Source: Bradyrhizobium sp. 149 | GTDB lineage: Bacteria > Pseudomonadota > Alphaproteobacteria > Rhizobiales > Xanthobacteraceae | DNA length: 64,000 nucleotides | Reading direction: 5' to 3' | Assembly: GCF_023073915.1 (NCBI RefSeq) | Contig: NZ_JADPKK010000022.1 | Span: forward strand, 930,001-994,000 | Part shown: piece after piece, positions 42,853-51,642 of the stretch | How the letters are laid out: each line of letters begins with the position of its first letter | Position numbering within the stretch: the first letter of the stretch is position 1 | The notes under the pieces: model-generated | What the model saw: only the letters and a program-made list of their open reading frames with translations | Databases searched by the model: none | What the model was told of the DNA's origin: nothing | Made by a program: the position numbers and the translations under genes

Positions 42853-43854
42853 TCAGTCCAGGTGGAACTTCGCCAGCTCGCGGTGCTCGGCCTTGATGTA
42901 ACGCACGGTGCCGGTGACCGAACGCATCACCACCGTCTCTGTCTCGATCACGCCGTCCTTGCGGAATTTGACGCCTGACAGCAGCGAGCCCGTGGTGACG
43001 CCGGTGGCGGCGAACAGGCAGTCGCCGCGCGCCATGTCCTCGATGCCGTAGATCATCTTGGGATCGTTCACGCCCATCTTGGCGGCGCGCTCGCGCTTCT
43101 CGTCGGAGTCGAGGATGAGGCGGCACTGCATCTGGCCACCGATGCAGCGCAGCGCCACGGCCGCGAGCACGCCTTCCGGCGCGCCGCCGGTGCCGAGATA
43201 CATGTCGACGCCGGTATTGTCGGGGTCGGCGCAGTGGATCACGCCGGCGACGTCACCATCGGTGATGAGGCGCACGGCGGCGCCGGTCGAGCGCACGCTC
43301 TCGATGATGCTGGCATGGCGCGGACGGTCGAGCACGAGAACGGTGATGCCGTCAGGCTTGACGCCCTTGGCTTTGGCGAGGCGGCGGACGTTTTCGGCCG
43401 GTGTCGCATCGAGCTCGACGACGCCCTTGTCATAGCCGGGACCGATCGCGAGCTTCTGCATGTAGACGTCGGGGGCGTGCAAGAGCGTGCCGCCGTCGGC
43501 CATCGCCATGGTGGCAATCGAGCCCGGCATGTTCTTGGCGCACAGCGTGGTACCTTCGAGCGGGTCGACGGCGATGTCGACCTGCGGGCCGGCGTTCATG
43601 CCGACCTTCTCGCCGATGAAGAGCATCGGCGCCTCGTCGCGCTCGCCCTCGCCGATGACGATGGTGCCCTCGATCGGCAGCTTGTTGAGCTCGCGCCGCA
43701 TCGCGTCCACCGCGGCCTGGTCGGCCGCCTTCTCATTGCCGTGCCCGCGCAGGCGCGCCGAGGACACCGCCGCCCGCTCCGTCACACGCACGATCTCCAG
43801 CGTGAGAATGCGCTCGAGCAACGCTTGCGGCGGGACAGAAATATGGGTCGACAT
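42853..43854 (-). CDS. glpX: Class II fructose-1,6-bisphosphatase GlpX
   Basis: A 333-residue GlpX-type phosphatase of gluconeogenesis (and sedoheptulose/ribulose phosphate recycling in relatives). Metal and substrate motifs are present: DQAAVDAMRRELN, GEGERDEAPMLFIGE, DPLEGTTLCA and LVLDRPRH. The ATG at 43854 follows AAGGAG by eight bases. It lies downstream of hom on the same strand; a palindromic repeat separates them. Confidence 0.95.
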   Translation of the reverse strand: MSTHISVPPQALLERILTLEIVRVTERAAVSSARLRGHGNEKAADQAAVDAMRRELNKLPIEGTIVIGEGERDEAPMLFIGEKVGMNAGPQVDIAVDPLEGTTLCAKNMPGSIATMAMADGGTLLHAPDVYMQKLAIGPGYDKGVVELDATPAENVRRLAKAKGVKPDGITVLVLDRPRHASIIESVRSTGAAVRLITDGDVAGVIHCADPDNTGVDMYLGTGGAPEGVLAAVALRCIGGQMQCRLILDSDEKRERAAKMGVNDPKMIYGIEDMARGDCLFAATGVTTGSLLSGVKFRKDGVIETETVVMRSVTGTVRYIKAEHRELAKFHLD

Positions 43855-43945
43855 CGGCTCACTCCTTCGAAACGGTTTTGGACGGAAATCCCCGTCCGCA
43901 TCAACTCGTAACACCCACAGTTCGTTCGAACCGTGTCATTGCTGA

Positions 43946-43991
43946 AGCATGCTCTTTCCGGAAAACCGCTTTGCACTTTTCCGGAGCATGC
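43946..43991. repeat. Dispersed palindromic repeat between hom and glpX
   Basis: AGCATGCTCTTTCCGGAAAA (43946-43965) pairs with TTTTCCGGAGCATGC (43977-43991). This is the form of a well-known repeat family in Bradyrhizobium and relatives with GCATG...TTTTCCGGA arms (from memory). It begins right after the hom stop and may also act as a terminator on either strand. Confidence 0.75.
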
Positions 43992-43992
43992 C

Positions 43993-45309
43993 CTAGTTCT
44001 TCTCGATCCGGATCACCTGCGGCCGCCCGCTGATCACCTTGTCCTTTTGCACGGCCGCGAGCGCGCGGCGCACGGCGTCCTCATGCGTGGCATAGGTGAT
44101 GAGGATGACAGGCACCGGGACCGCCTTGCCGTCTGCCGGCGCAGCGCCGCCATTGGGATGGCGCTGCACGATCGACTCGATCGAAATCTTCTGCTCCGCG
44201 AGGCGGGTCGCGATCGCAGCCGCGGTGCCCGGGAAATCGCGTGCCAGAAGGCGGATGTAGTAGCCGCCCTCGTGGCGCTCCATCGGCGCCTTCTTGGTAT
44301 CCTGGAGCTGCGAAATCGGCCGGCCGAACGGATTGGCGCGAATGCCTCGGGCGACATCGGCGATATCGGCGACGACGGCGGATGCGGTCGCAGCACCGCC
44401 GGCACCGGGGCCGACCAGCGTGATCGGCGGGATGCCCTCGCCATCGATCGTGACCGCGTTGGTGACACCCATCACCTGCGCGATCGATGAGGATTTTGGA
44501 ACCATGGTCGGATGCACGCGCTGCTCGATGCCCGTGGCGGTGCGAACCGCGACACCGAGGAGCTTGAGCCGGTAACCGAGATCGTCGGCCGCACGGAGAT
44601 CTTCCGGCGCGATGGAGGAGATACCTTCGACATACACCGCGCTTTGAGCAACTTTCGTGCCGAAAGCGAGGCTGGCGAGAATGGCGAGTTTTTGCGCGGT
44701 ATCGTGGCCGTCGACGTCGAATGACGGATTGGCTTCGGCATAGCCGAGCCGTTGCGCATCCTTCAGGCATTCGGCGAAGGACAGGCCCTCCTGCTCCATC
44801 CGGGTCAGGATGTAATTGCAGGTGCCATTGAGGATGCCGTAGACCCGGTTGATGCCGGTTCCGGCAAGACCCTCGCGTAACGTTTTGATGACAGGGATCG
44901 CAGCGCCGACGGCTGCCTCGAAATTCAGCGCGCCGCCGTGCTTTTCGGCGGCCTTGGCCAGCTTGAGGCCGTGCTTGGCGAGCAACGCCTTGTTGGCGGT
45001 GACAACGGACTTGCCGGCACCGAGCGCGGCTTCGACCGCCGACAGCGCGGGATCGCCGGAACCGCCCATCAGCTCGACGAAGCAGTCGATGCCGGGATGC
45101 GTGGCGAGGGCAAGCGGATCCTTGACCCATTCGATGCCACGCAGATCGACGCCGCGCTTCTTGGCCTTCGAGCGCGCGGTGACGGCGACGACGCGGATTC
45201 CGCGGCCGCTGCGGCCCGCGAGCACGCGTGCCTGCGTTTCAATCAAACGGACAACTTCGGCGCCCACGGTGCCGAGCCCCGCTATGCCCACTTTCAGGGG
45301 TGCAACCAT
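43993..45309 (-). CDS. hom: Homoserine dehydrogenase
   Basis: A 438-residue enzyme that reduces aspartate semialdehyde to homoserine for threonine and methionine synthesis. Domains: NAD(P)-binding (VGIAGLGTVGAEVVRL), catalytic part with GILNGTCNYILTRM and DLGYRLKLLGVA, and a C-terminal ACT domain from about residue 350 (YYIRLLARDFPGTAA) for threonine feedback. The start is an ATG 29 bases after the aminotransferase stop, so the two are probably co-transcribed. Confidence 0.97.
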   Translation of the reverse strand: MVAPLKVGIAGLGTVGAEVVRLIETQARVLAGRSGRGIRVVAVTARSKAKKRGVDLRGIEWVKDPLALATHPGIDCFVELMGGSGDPALSAVEAALGAGKSVVTANKALLAKHGLKLAKAAEKHGGALNFEAAVGAAIPVIKTLREGLAGTGINRVYGILNGTCNYILTRMEQEGLSFAECLKDAQRLGYAEANPSFDVDGHDTAQKLAILASLAFGTKVAQSAVYVEGISSIAPEDLRAADDLGYRLKLLGVAVRTATGIEQRVHPTMVPKSSSIAQVMGVTNAVTIDGEGIPPITLVGPGAGGAATASAVVADIADVARGIRANPFGRPISQLQDTKKAPMERHEGGYYIRLLARDFPGTAAAIATRLAEQKISIESIVQRHPNGGAAPADGKAVPVPVILITYATHEDAVRRALAAVQKDKVISGRPQVIRIEKN

Positions 45310-45338
45310 GATGCTTTGGAAAACCTGCGGAAGAGAAC

Positions 45339-46559
45339 TTAGCGCCGAGTGGCGAGCGGAACGACGTTGTGCAACGTTTCGATGCCGCTTTCAAGGAAGC
45401 GGCGCACGCCGCGCGCGGCCTGCCTGATCCGTTGCTCGTTTTCCACCATGGCGATGCGGACATATCCTTCACCATGCTCGCCAAAGCCGACGCCGGGCGA
45501 GACCGCGACACCGGATTTCTCCACCATCAGGGTCGCGAACTGCATACTGCCGACGCTGCGGAAGGCTTCCGGCAGCGGCACCCAGGCGAACATCGATGCC
45601 TCCGGCGGCGGGATCTCCCAGCCAGCTCGGCCGAACGAGTCAACCAGCGCATCGCGCCGCTTGCGGTAGGTGTCGCGCATCTCCTTGATGCAATCGTCCG
45701 GTCCGTTCAGCGCGGCGGTCGCTGCGACCTGGATCGGCGTGAACGCACCGTAGTCGAGATAGGATTTGACGCGCCCGAGCGCCGCAATCACGCGCTCGTT
45801 GCCGACGGCGAAGCCCATGCGCCAGCCGGCCATCGAATAGGTCTTCGACATCGAGGTGAATTCGACGGCGACGTCGATTGCGCCCGGCACCTGGAGCACC
45901 GAAGGCGGCGGGTTGTTCTCGTCGAAATAGACCTCGGCATAAGCGAGATCGGACAGGATCAGGATCTCGTGCTTCTTCGCGAACGCGACCAGGTCCTTGT
46001 AGAAGTCGAGGCTCGCGACATAGGCGGTCGGGTTCGAAGGATAGCAGACCACGAGCGCCAGCGGCTTCGGGATCGAATGCACGATCGCCCGCTCGGCCGC
46101 CTCGAAGAATTGCGGCGTCGGCTCCGAAGGCACCGAGCGGATCACCCCGCCCGCCATCAAGAAGCCGAAGGCGTGAATCGGGTAGCTCGGATTCGGACAA
46201 AGGATGACGTCGCCGGGCGCGGTGATCGCCTGCGCCACGTTGGCAAAGCCCTCCTTGGAGCCGAGCGTCGCCACCACCTGGGTGTCGGGATCGAGCTTCA
46301 CACCGAAGCGGCGGGCGTAGTAGCCGGCCTGGGCCCGGCGCAGCCCGGGGATGCCGCGGGAGGCGGAGTAGCGGTCGGTGCGCGGCTTGCCCAGCGTCTC
46401 CTTCAGCTTCTCCAGCACATGCGCCGGCGCCGGCAGGTCCGGATTGCCCATGCCGAGGTCGATGATGTCGGCGCCGGCATTCCGCGCGGCCGCCTTGGCC
46501 CGGTTGACCTGTTCGAACACGTAAGGTGGAAGGCGGCGGATGCGGTAAAATTCTTCCAT
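45339..46559 (-). CDS. PLP-dependent class I aminotransferase (aspartate/alanine type)
   Basis: A 406-residue aminotransferase. N-terminal MEEFYRIRRLPPYVFEQ and DIIDLGMGNPDLPAP are typical of the AlaC/LL-diaminopimelate-type group; SMSKTYSMAGWRMGF contains the PLP lysine. Its usual neighbour is hom, as here. An earlier ATG at 46616 opens a non-conserved extension, and the ATG at 46559 is used. Substrates may be alanine/glutamate or diaminopimelate precursors; sequence alone does not decide. Confidence 0.92.
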   Translation of the reverse strand: MEEFYRIRRLPPYVFEQVNRAKAAARNAGADIIDLGMGNPDLPAPAHVLEKLKETLGKPRTDRYSASRGIPGLRRAQAGYYARRFGVKLDPDTQVVATLGSKEGFANVAQAITAPGDVILCPNPSYPIHAFGFLMAGGVIRSVPSEPTPQFFEAAERAIVHSIPKPLALVVCYPSNPTAYVASLDFYKDLVAFAKKHEILILSDLAYAEVYFDENNPPPSVLQVPGAIDVAVEFTSMSKTYSMAGWRMGFAVGNERVIAALGRVKSYLDYGAFTPIQVAATAALNGPDDCIKEMRDTYRKRRDALVDSFGRAGWEIPPPEASMFAWVPLPEAFRSVGSMQFATLMVEKSGVAVSPGVGFGEHGEGYVRIAMVENEQRIRQAARGVRRFLESGIETLHNVVPLATRR

Positions 46560-46774
46560 GGCTCTCTCGGCTCCGGGCAACCGGTCTGGACAGAATCGAC
46601 AGGCCATAACGACCATGCGGAAAGGCGCCCGCCTCCTTCGCGAAAATTACTCAAGATCAAATACTTAGAGCAATCATCGACGACGGTGACTGAAGTCGTT
46701 CGCCCTGACTCTCGGCTGAACTGAGGTCTTTTAGCACGGCAAGGCCGAGGCGCCAGCGATTACCTTGCAGCGCC

Positions 46775-47041
46775 TTATTTCGCGTCCTTGGTGGCAACCG
46801 CCTGACGGTCGCGCGCGGCAGCGAGCTCGGCCTCGATCTTGGCGCGTTGGTCCGGCGGCATGACCGCCTGATCGCGCTCCGGCGGCAGATCGTGCACCGG
46901 CAGATAGCTGCCGGGCTCCCTGGGATGCGCTTGCGCATCGGCGGGCGTCATATCCGCAAGCTGGCTCGAGCAACCGCCCAGGGCGAGCGCCGCCATCAGC
47001 AGCGCGCCGCAAATCAGCCGCGACTTTTGCAGGTCCCTCAA
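46775..47041 (-). CDS. Small lipoprotein, hypothetical
   Basis: An 88-residue lipoprotein precursor: basic start (RDLQKSR), hydrophobic stretch and lipobox ALGGCSS with the acylated Cys near residue 24, then a charged, Pro-rich mature part (HPREPGSYLPVHDLPPERD...). The TTG at 47041 gives the best lipoprotein signal; the frame is open to 47092 with other non-ATG starts. Not recognised. Confidence 0.65.
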   Translation of the reverse strand: MRDLQKSRLICGALLMAALALGGCSSQLADMTPADAQAHPREPGSYLPVHDLPPERDQAVMPPDQRAKIEAELAAARDRQAVATKDAK

Positions 47042-47303
47042 CGCCAACACTTGGGAAATCCCCACCTCGTCCCAAAGCACGGCCCCGGGCAACCTTACCC
47101 AACTCCGCGCCCAAGCTCAAACCATTGCTGCCCAAATGGTGCGAGCGAGAAAACAGCCCGGGACCACCAAGCCGAGCGGTGCGGCTCGATTGTGACGGAA
47201 CCAAGAAAATTTGTCGCACTGCAACACATCTTCGCGAGTGTTTAACGCCAAACATGCGAGCTTCGCGGTGACGAATACGGAATGAATCGCTACTGTTCTG
47301 CTC

Positions 47304-49112
47304 ATGAATATGGCCACTACCGATACGCCCAAACCCGAAACGAAGTTCGATGCGGAAGCCTTCGCGATGAATGTCGCGCGGGCGATGGAGAACGGCGGCA
47401 AGGCGCTCGCCGCATATCTCAAGCCGCGCGAGAGCGGCGAGGTGCAGGATCGTCCGCCCGCGGAGCTTGCCGAGGTCGTCAAGGCCTTCACGGCTGTCGC
47501 CGAATACTGGCTGTCGGATACCTCGCGGTCGTCCGAGCTCCAGACCAAGCTTGCCAAGGACTATCTCGACCTCTGGGGCTCGGCGGCGCGGCGCCTGGCC
47601 GGCCAGGACGCCCCGCCTGCGATCGCGCCCTCGCCGCGCGACAAGCGCTTTGCCGATCCGGAATGGAAGTCGAACCCGTTCTTCGATTTCGTGATGCAGC
47701 TCTATCTGCTCACGACAAAATTTGCGCAGGAGCTTGTGCGCGACGCCGAGGGGCTCGATCCGCAGACCCGCCGCAAGGCCGAGTTCTACATCCAGCAGGT
47801 CACCAACGCGTTGTCGCCCTCCAACTTCGTGCTGACCAATCCGGAAGTGCTGCGCGCGACGCTGGCCAGCAATGGCGAAAATCTCGCGCGCGGCCTGAAG
47901 ATGCTGGCCGAGGACATCGCCGCCGGCAAGGGCACGCTGAAGATCCGCCAGTCCGATCCGGACAACCTCGTCGTCGGCGTGAACATGGCGACGACGCCGG
48001 GCAAGGTGATCTTTCAGAATGAGATGATGCAGCTGATCCAGTATGCGCCGACGACGGAGAACGTGCTGCGCACGCCGCTCCTGATCATCCCGCCCTGGAT
48101 CAACAAGTTCTACATCCTCGATCTCAAGCCGGAGAAATCCTACATCAAATGGTGCGTCGACCAGGGCATCACCGTGTTCGTGATCTCATGGGTCAATCCG
48201 GACAAGCGGCTCGGAGCCAAGAGCTGGGAAGACTACATGAAGGAAGGCCCGCTCACGGCGATGGACGTGATCGAGAAGGTCACCGGCGAGATGAAGGTGC
48301 ACACCGCCGGCTATTGCGTCGGCGGCACCATGCTCGCGACCACGCTGGCCTGGCTCGCCGAGAAGCGCCGCCAGCGCGTGGCGTCAGCGACGTTCTTCGC
48401 GGCACAGGTCGACTTCACCCATGCAGGTGATTTGCTCGTGTTCGTCGACGAGGAGCAGATCGCAGCCGTCGAGCAGGACATGAAGGCGGCGGGCGTGCTC
48501 GAAGGCTCGAAGATGGCGATGGCCTTCAACATGCTGCGCTCCAACGATTTGATCTGGTCCTATGTCGTCAGCAATTACCTCAAGGGCCAGCAGCCAAGCG
48601 CGTTCGACCTGCTGCACTGGAATTCGGACGCGACGCGCATGACCGCGTCGAACCATTCCTACTATCTGCGCAATTGCTATCTGGAGAACCGGCTCTCGAC
48701 CGGCACGTTGGTGCTGGACAACACTCTGCTCGATCTCTCCAAGGTCATGGTGCCCGTCTACAATCTGGCGACCCGCGAGGACCACATCGCGCCGGCGGAA
48801 TCGGTGCTGTATGGCTCGCAGTTCTTCGGCGGCCCGGTGAAATACGTGCTGTCCGGCTCGGGTCACATCGCCGGGGTGGTCAATCCGCCCGCCTCGAACA
48901 AATACCAGTACTGGACCAACGACAACGTCAAGGCCACCAACGTCGCCGAGTGGATGAAGGGCGCGGTCGAGCACAAGGGCTCGTGGTGGCCGGACTGGCG
49001 GCAATGGCTGGGCGAGCTCGACCCGGAGGAAGTCCCTGCGCGCACGGTCGGCAGCGAGGCGTTTCCGCCGATCGAGGACGCGCCCGGCAGCTATGTCAGG
49101 GTTCGCGCATAG
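47304..49112 (+). CDS. phaC: Class I polyhydroxyalkanoate synthase PhaC
   Basis: A 602-residue polymerase that makes poly(3-hydroxybutyrate) from (R)-3-hydroxyacyl-CoA. The lipase-like box GYCVGGT holds the catalytic Cys338; VISWVNPDKRLGAKSWEDYM and the YYLRNCYLENRLS segment are typical class I features, as are the catalytic Asp and His regions near the end (TREDHIAP, SGHIAGVVNPP). Its ATG is at 47304 with little upstream ribosome binding sequence. Monocistronic; no phaA/phaB nearby. Confidence 0.96.
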   Translation: MNMATTDTPKPETKFDAEAFAMNVARAMENGGKALAAYLKPRESGEVQDRPPAELAEVVKAFTAVAEYWLSDTSRSSELQTKLAKDYLDLWGSAARRLAGQDAPPAIAPSPRDKRFADPEWKSNPFFDFVMQLYLLTTKFAQELVRDAEGLDPQTRRKAEFYIQQVTNALSPSNFVLTNPEVLRATLASNGENLARGLKMLAEDIAAGKGTLKIRQSDPDNLVVGVNMATTPGKVIFQNEMMQLIQYAPTTENVLRTPLLIIPPWINKFYILDLKPEKSYIKWCVDQGITVFVISWVNPDKRLGAKSWEDYMKEGPLTAMDVIEKVTGEMKVHTAGYCVGGTMLATTLAWLAEKRRQRVASATFFAAQVDFTHAGDLLVFVDEEQIAAVEQDMKAAGVLEGSKMAMAFNMLRSNDLIWSYVVSNYLKGQQPSAFDLLHWNSDATRMTASNHSYYLRNCYLENRLSTGTLVLDNTLLDLSKVMVPVYNLATREDHIAPAESVLYGSQFFGGPVKYVLSGSGHIAGVVNPPASNKYQYWTNDNVKATNVAEWMKGAVEHKGSWWPDWRQWLGELDPEEVPARTVGSEAFPPIEDAPGSYVRVRA

Positions 49113-49177
49113 CAGAATCTTTCGCGCTTTCGTATAAGCTCCACGCCTGCAGCAGAGATTGATGAGGGGACCGGGTT

Positions 49178-49576
49178 ATGACGCGTGAATTGTTCTGGCT
49201 GACACTGACGGTGGTCCTGACCGGAATCCTCTGGATTCCCTACACCATCAACCGCTGCCAGATTCGCGGTCTCGGTGGCGCGATGGCCAATCCCTCGCGC
49301 GGCGACAAGCCGCTCGCCGAGTGGGCGAACCGGCTCATGTTCGCGCACGACAATGCCGTCGAGAATCTCGTCATCTTCGCGTCGCTGGTGCTCATCCTCA
49401 ACGCGGTCGACTATTCGACGAAATGGACGGTGCTTGCCAGCGCCGTTTATTTCTGGTCGCGCGTGGCGCATCTGATTGTTTACGTGATGGGCGTTCCTGT
49501 ATTCCGCACAGCTGCCTTCCTGGTCGGCTTCGCTGCACAGGCCGTGCTGGCCGTCGCGATATTCAAGATGGTTTGA
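49178..49576 (+). CDS. MAPEG family membrane protein
   Basis: A 132-residue protein with four hydrophobic segments. The motif AEWANRLMFAHDNAVENLVIF is typical of bacterial MAPEG proteins (microsomal glutathione transferase-like). Many have no known substrate. It follows phaC by 65 bases on the same strand and ends near a repeat region. Confidence 0.88.
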   Translation: MTRELFWLTLTVVLTGILWIPYTINRCQIRGLGGAMANPSRGDKPLAEWANRLMFAHDNAVENLVIFASLVLILNAVDYSTKWTVLASAVYFWSRVAHLIVYVMGVPVFRTAAFLVGFAAQAVLAVAIFKMV

Positions 49577-49592
49577 TCGCGCGTCCCTGACA

Positions 49593-49700
49593 GGGCGAAG
49601 CGCGAGCCGGGATCCAGAAAGCCACAGGCGAAGCAGGAAGAATAGGCCCCGGCTCTGCAGCGCATCATTGAAGAAGTGCTGCGCTGTGCCCGAGGCACAA
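49593..49700. repeat. Putative dispersed intergenic repeat
   Basis: The sequence between the MAPEG and argC genes contains GCGCGAGCCGGGATCCAGAA followed by AGGCCCCGGCTCTGCAGCGC and a hairpin (GCAGCGCA with TGCTGCGC). It resembles a repeat family often found between genes in Bradyrhizobium (from memory); not verified here. Confidence 0.4.
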
Positions 49701-49705
49701 GTGCC

Positions 49706-50704
49706 CTACGCCTCCGGCAATCCCAGCATCAGCCGCATGTTCTGCACGGCCGCGCCGGACGCGCCCTTGCCGAGATTGTCGAGCCGGGCGACCAGCACCG
49801 CCTGGTGGTATTTGTCGCTGGCGAAGACGTAGAGCTCGAGCATGTTGGTCTCGTTGAGCGCTTCCGGTTCGAGCTTGCCGCCCTTGATCGCCTCGTTCTG
49901 CAGCGGCATCGCCGAGACGTATTTTGAGCCGGCGTAACGCTTTGCCAGCGCGGCCTGGAGATCGGCGCCGCTGGGCTTGCCGGGCAGCGTGTCGAGCTGA
50001 AGCGGCACCGAGACCAGCATGCCCTGCCGATAATTGGCGACGGACGGGATGAAGATCGGCCGCCGCGTCAGGTTCGAATAGAGCTGCATCTCCGGCAGAT
50101 GCTTGTGCTCGAAGCCGAGGCCGTAGAGCTCGAAGGACGGCGCGCTGCCGTCCTCGAAGCTCGCGATCATCGACTTGCCACCGCCGGAATAGCCGCTCAC
50201 CGCGTTGACGGTGATCGGATAGTCCTGCGGCAGCAGGCCGGCATCGACGATCGGCCGCAGCAGCGCGATCGCGCCGGTCGGATAGCAGCCGGGGTTGGAG
50301 ACCTTCTTCGCAGCCTTGATCTTGCCGGCCTGGTCCGGTGTCAGTTCCGGAAAACCATAGGCCCAGTCGGGCGCAACCCGGTACGCGGTCGAGGCGTCCA
50401 GCACCTTCGGGGCCGAGACGCCCATGCTGTCGATGAGGGCGACGGTTTGCTTCGCGGCGTCATCCGGCAGGCAGAGGATGACGAGGTCCACCTCCTCCAT
50501 CAGCGCCTTCTTGGCCGCGGGGTCCTTGCGCTTGTCGTCGGCGATCGTCTTCACGACCACGTCGCTCTGCAGCTTCAGGCGCTCGTTGATGCCGAGCCCG
50601 GTCGTGCCGGAGCCGCCATCGACGAAGACGGTGGCGGGCTTCTTCGTAGCGCCAGCAGTCGGTGCTTTCGTCGTTTCAGTAAGGCTGGTTTCAGAAAGGC
50701 TCAT
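49706..50704 (-). CDS. argC: N-acetyl-gamma-glutamyl-phosphate reductase
   Basis: A 332-residue enzyme of arginine biosynthesis that reduces N-acetylglutamyl phosphate. The NADP-binding loop is VFVDGGSGTTGLGI and the catalytic Cys is in SNPGCYPTGAIAL. The compact length and N-terminal GSGTTG pattern fit the type 2 ArgC common in alphaproteobacteria. A low-complexity Thr/Lys extension (residues 3-22) precedes the fold. The start overlaps the end of the PAI2-like gene by four bases. Confidence 0.95.
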   Translation of the reverse strand: MSLSETSLTETTKAPTAGATKKPATVFVDGGSGTTGLGINERLKLQSDVVVKTIADDKRKDPAAKKALMEEVDLVILCLPDDAAKQTVALIDSMGVSAPKVLDASTAYRVAPDWAYGFPELTPDQAGKIKAAKKVSNPGCYPTGAIALLRPIVDAGLLPQDYPITVNAVSGYSGGGKSMIASFEDGSAPSFELYGLGFEHKHLPEMQLYSNLTRRPIFIPSVANYRQGMLVSVPLQLDTLPGKPSGADLQAALAKRYAGSKYVSAMPLQNEAIKGGKLEPEALNETNMLELYVFASDKYHQAVLVARLDNLGKGASGAAVQNMRLMLGLPEA

Positions 50705-51369
50705 GGCGCGCTCCTTTCGAGCATGTTCGTTTCGTTCACGAAGGCTTCCGGCCTCACGTCCTGCATCAGTTGCGCGATCTCTCTGGCACCAGCATGGGCT
50801 TGCGCCCCGAGGGCGTTGGCGATCGCCATATAGTCGGCGTCGGATTTGTGCTGGTTGAGTTTGAAGCTGCCTTCGACCTCCTCAACCGTCATGACCAGAC
50901 CCACGATCGCCTTCTTCAACGTTTCGAGCCGGCCGGCCGCCATCTTGCCCGACGTCCACGGCGTCTTCGGCAACAGCCAGCTCTCGAACTTCTCACTGAG
51001 CGTGTCGATCTGCACCGCCAACTCGCTATCCGACAGCAGCCGCACCGGCCCGCTCAGATGCACCGACTGGTAAAGCCAGGTCGGCACCTGATCCGGCGAG
51101 ACGTACCAGTCCGGCGATACATAGGCATCGGGGCCGTTGACCGCGAGCAGCCAGGACGCCGCGCCGTCCGCCAGCTTTGGCAGCGGATTGTGACGGGCGA
51201 CGTGAAAGGCGGCCTGCGGCGTGCCGTCAGCGGCATAAGTCAGGTAGAACGGAATTGGCGAGGCGACGGGCTTGTGGCCGTCGAACGCGCACATCGTCCC
51301 GAAGCCGCGCTCGCCCGCGAATTTGAGGCTCGCGGCGCGGTCCTGCTTGAAAAAGGGTGGCGTGTACAT
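50701..51369 (-). CDS. FMN-binding negative transcriptional regulator (PAI2-like)
   Basis: A 222-residue protein of the PAI2 family with a split-barrel flavin fold. The start MYTPPFFKQDRAASLKFAGE is diagnostic; HVARHNPLPKL and TWLYQSVHLSGPVR follow. Originally described as a negative regulator in Bacillus, but many members may be FMN enzymes. ATGA overlap with argC implies translational coupling, which is an unusual pairing. Confidence 0.88.
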   Translation of the reverse strand: MYTPPFFKQDRAASLKFAGERGFGTMCAFDGHKPVASPIPFYLTYAADGTPQAAFHVARHNPLPKLADGAASWLLAVNGPDAYVSPDWYVSPDQVPTWLYQSVHLSGPVRLLSDSELAVQIDTLSEKFESWLLPKTPWTSGKMAAGRLETLKKAIVGLVMTVEEVEGSFKLNQHKSDADYMAIANALGAQAHAGAREIAQLMQDVRPEAFVNETNMLERSAP

Positions 51370-51642
51370 CGTGGTCTCCTGCTGGCCTCCTTGGGGGCCG
51401 CCGGATCAGATCGCGCTGACAGGAGAGAGAATGCCGCGGATCGGATCCAGCGGCAAAGACGATGATCTCAAACGCGATCGACCGCCCAAACCGCAAGACT
51501 GCGGCGGCGGCGACGGGCGAACAAAATGGTCGCGGCGTTGATCATGGCGCGGGGCTATAAGGCCATATCGGACGGACGTCAAGGTTTGGAACGATCGGCG
51601 GCGCCCCGCCCCGAAGCGACCGGCGGATACCCCGCTATCGCC

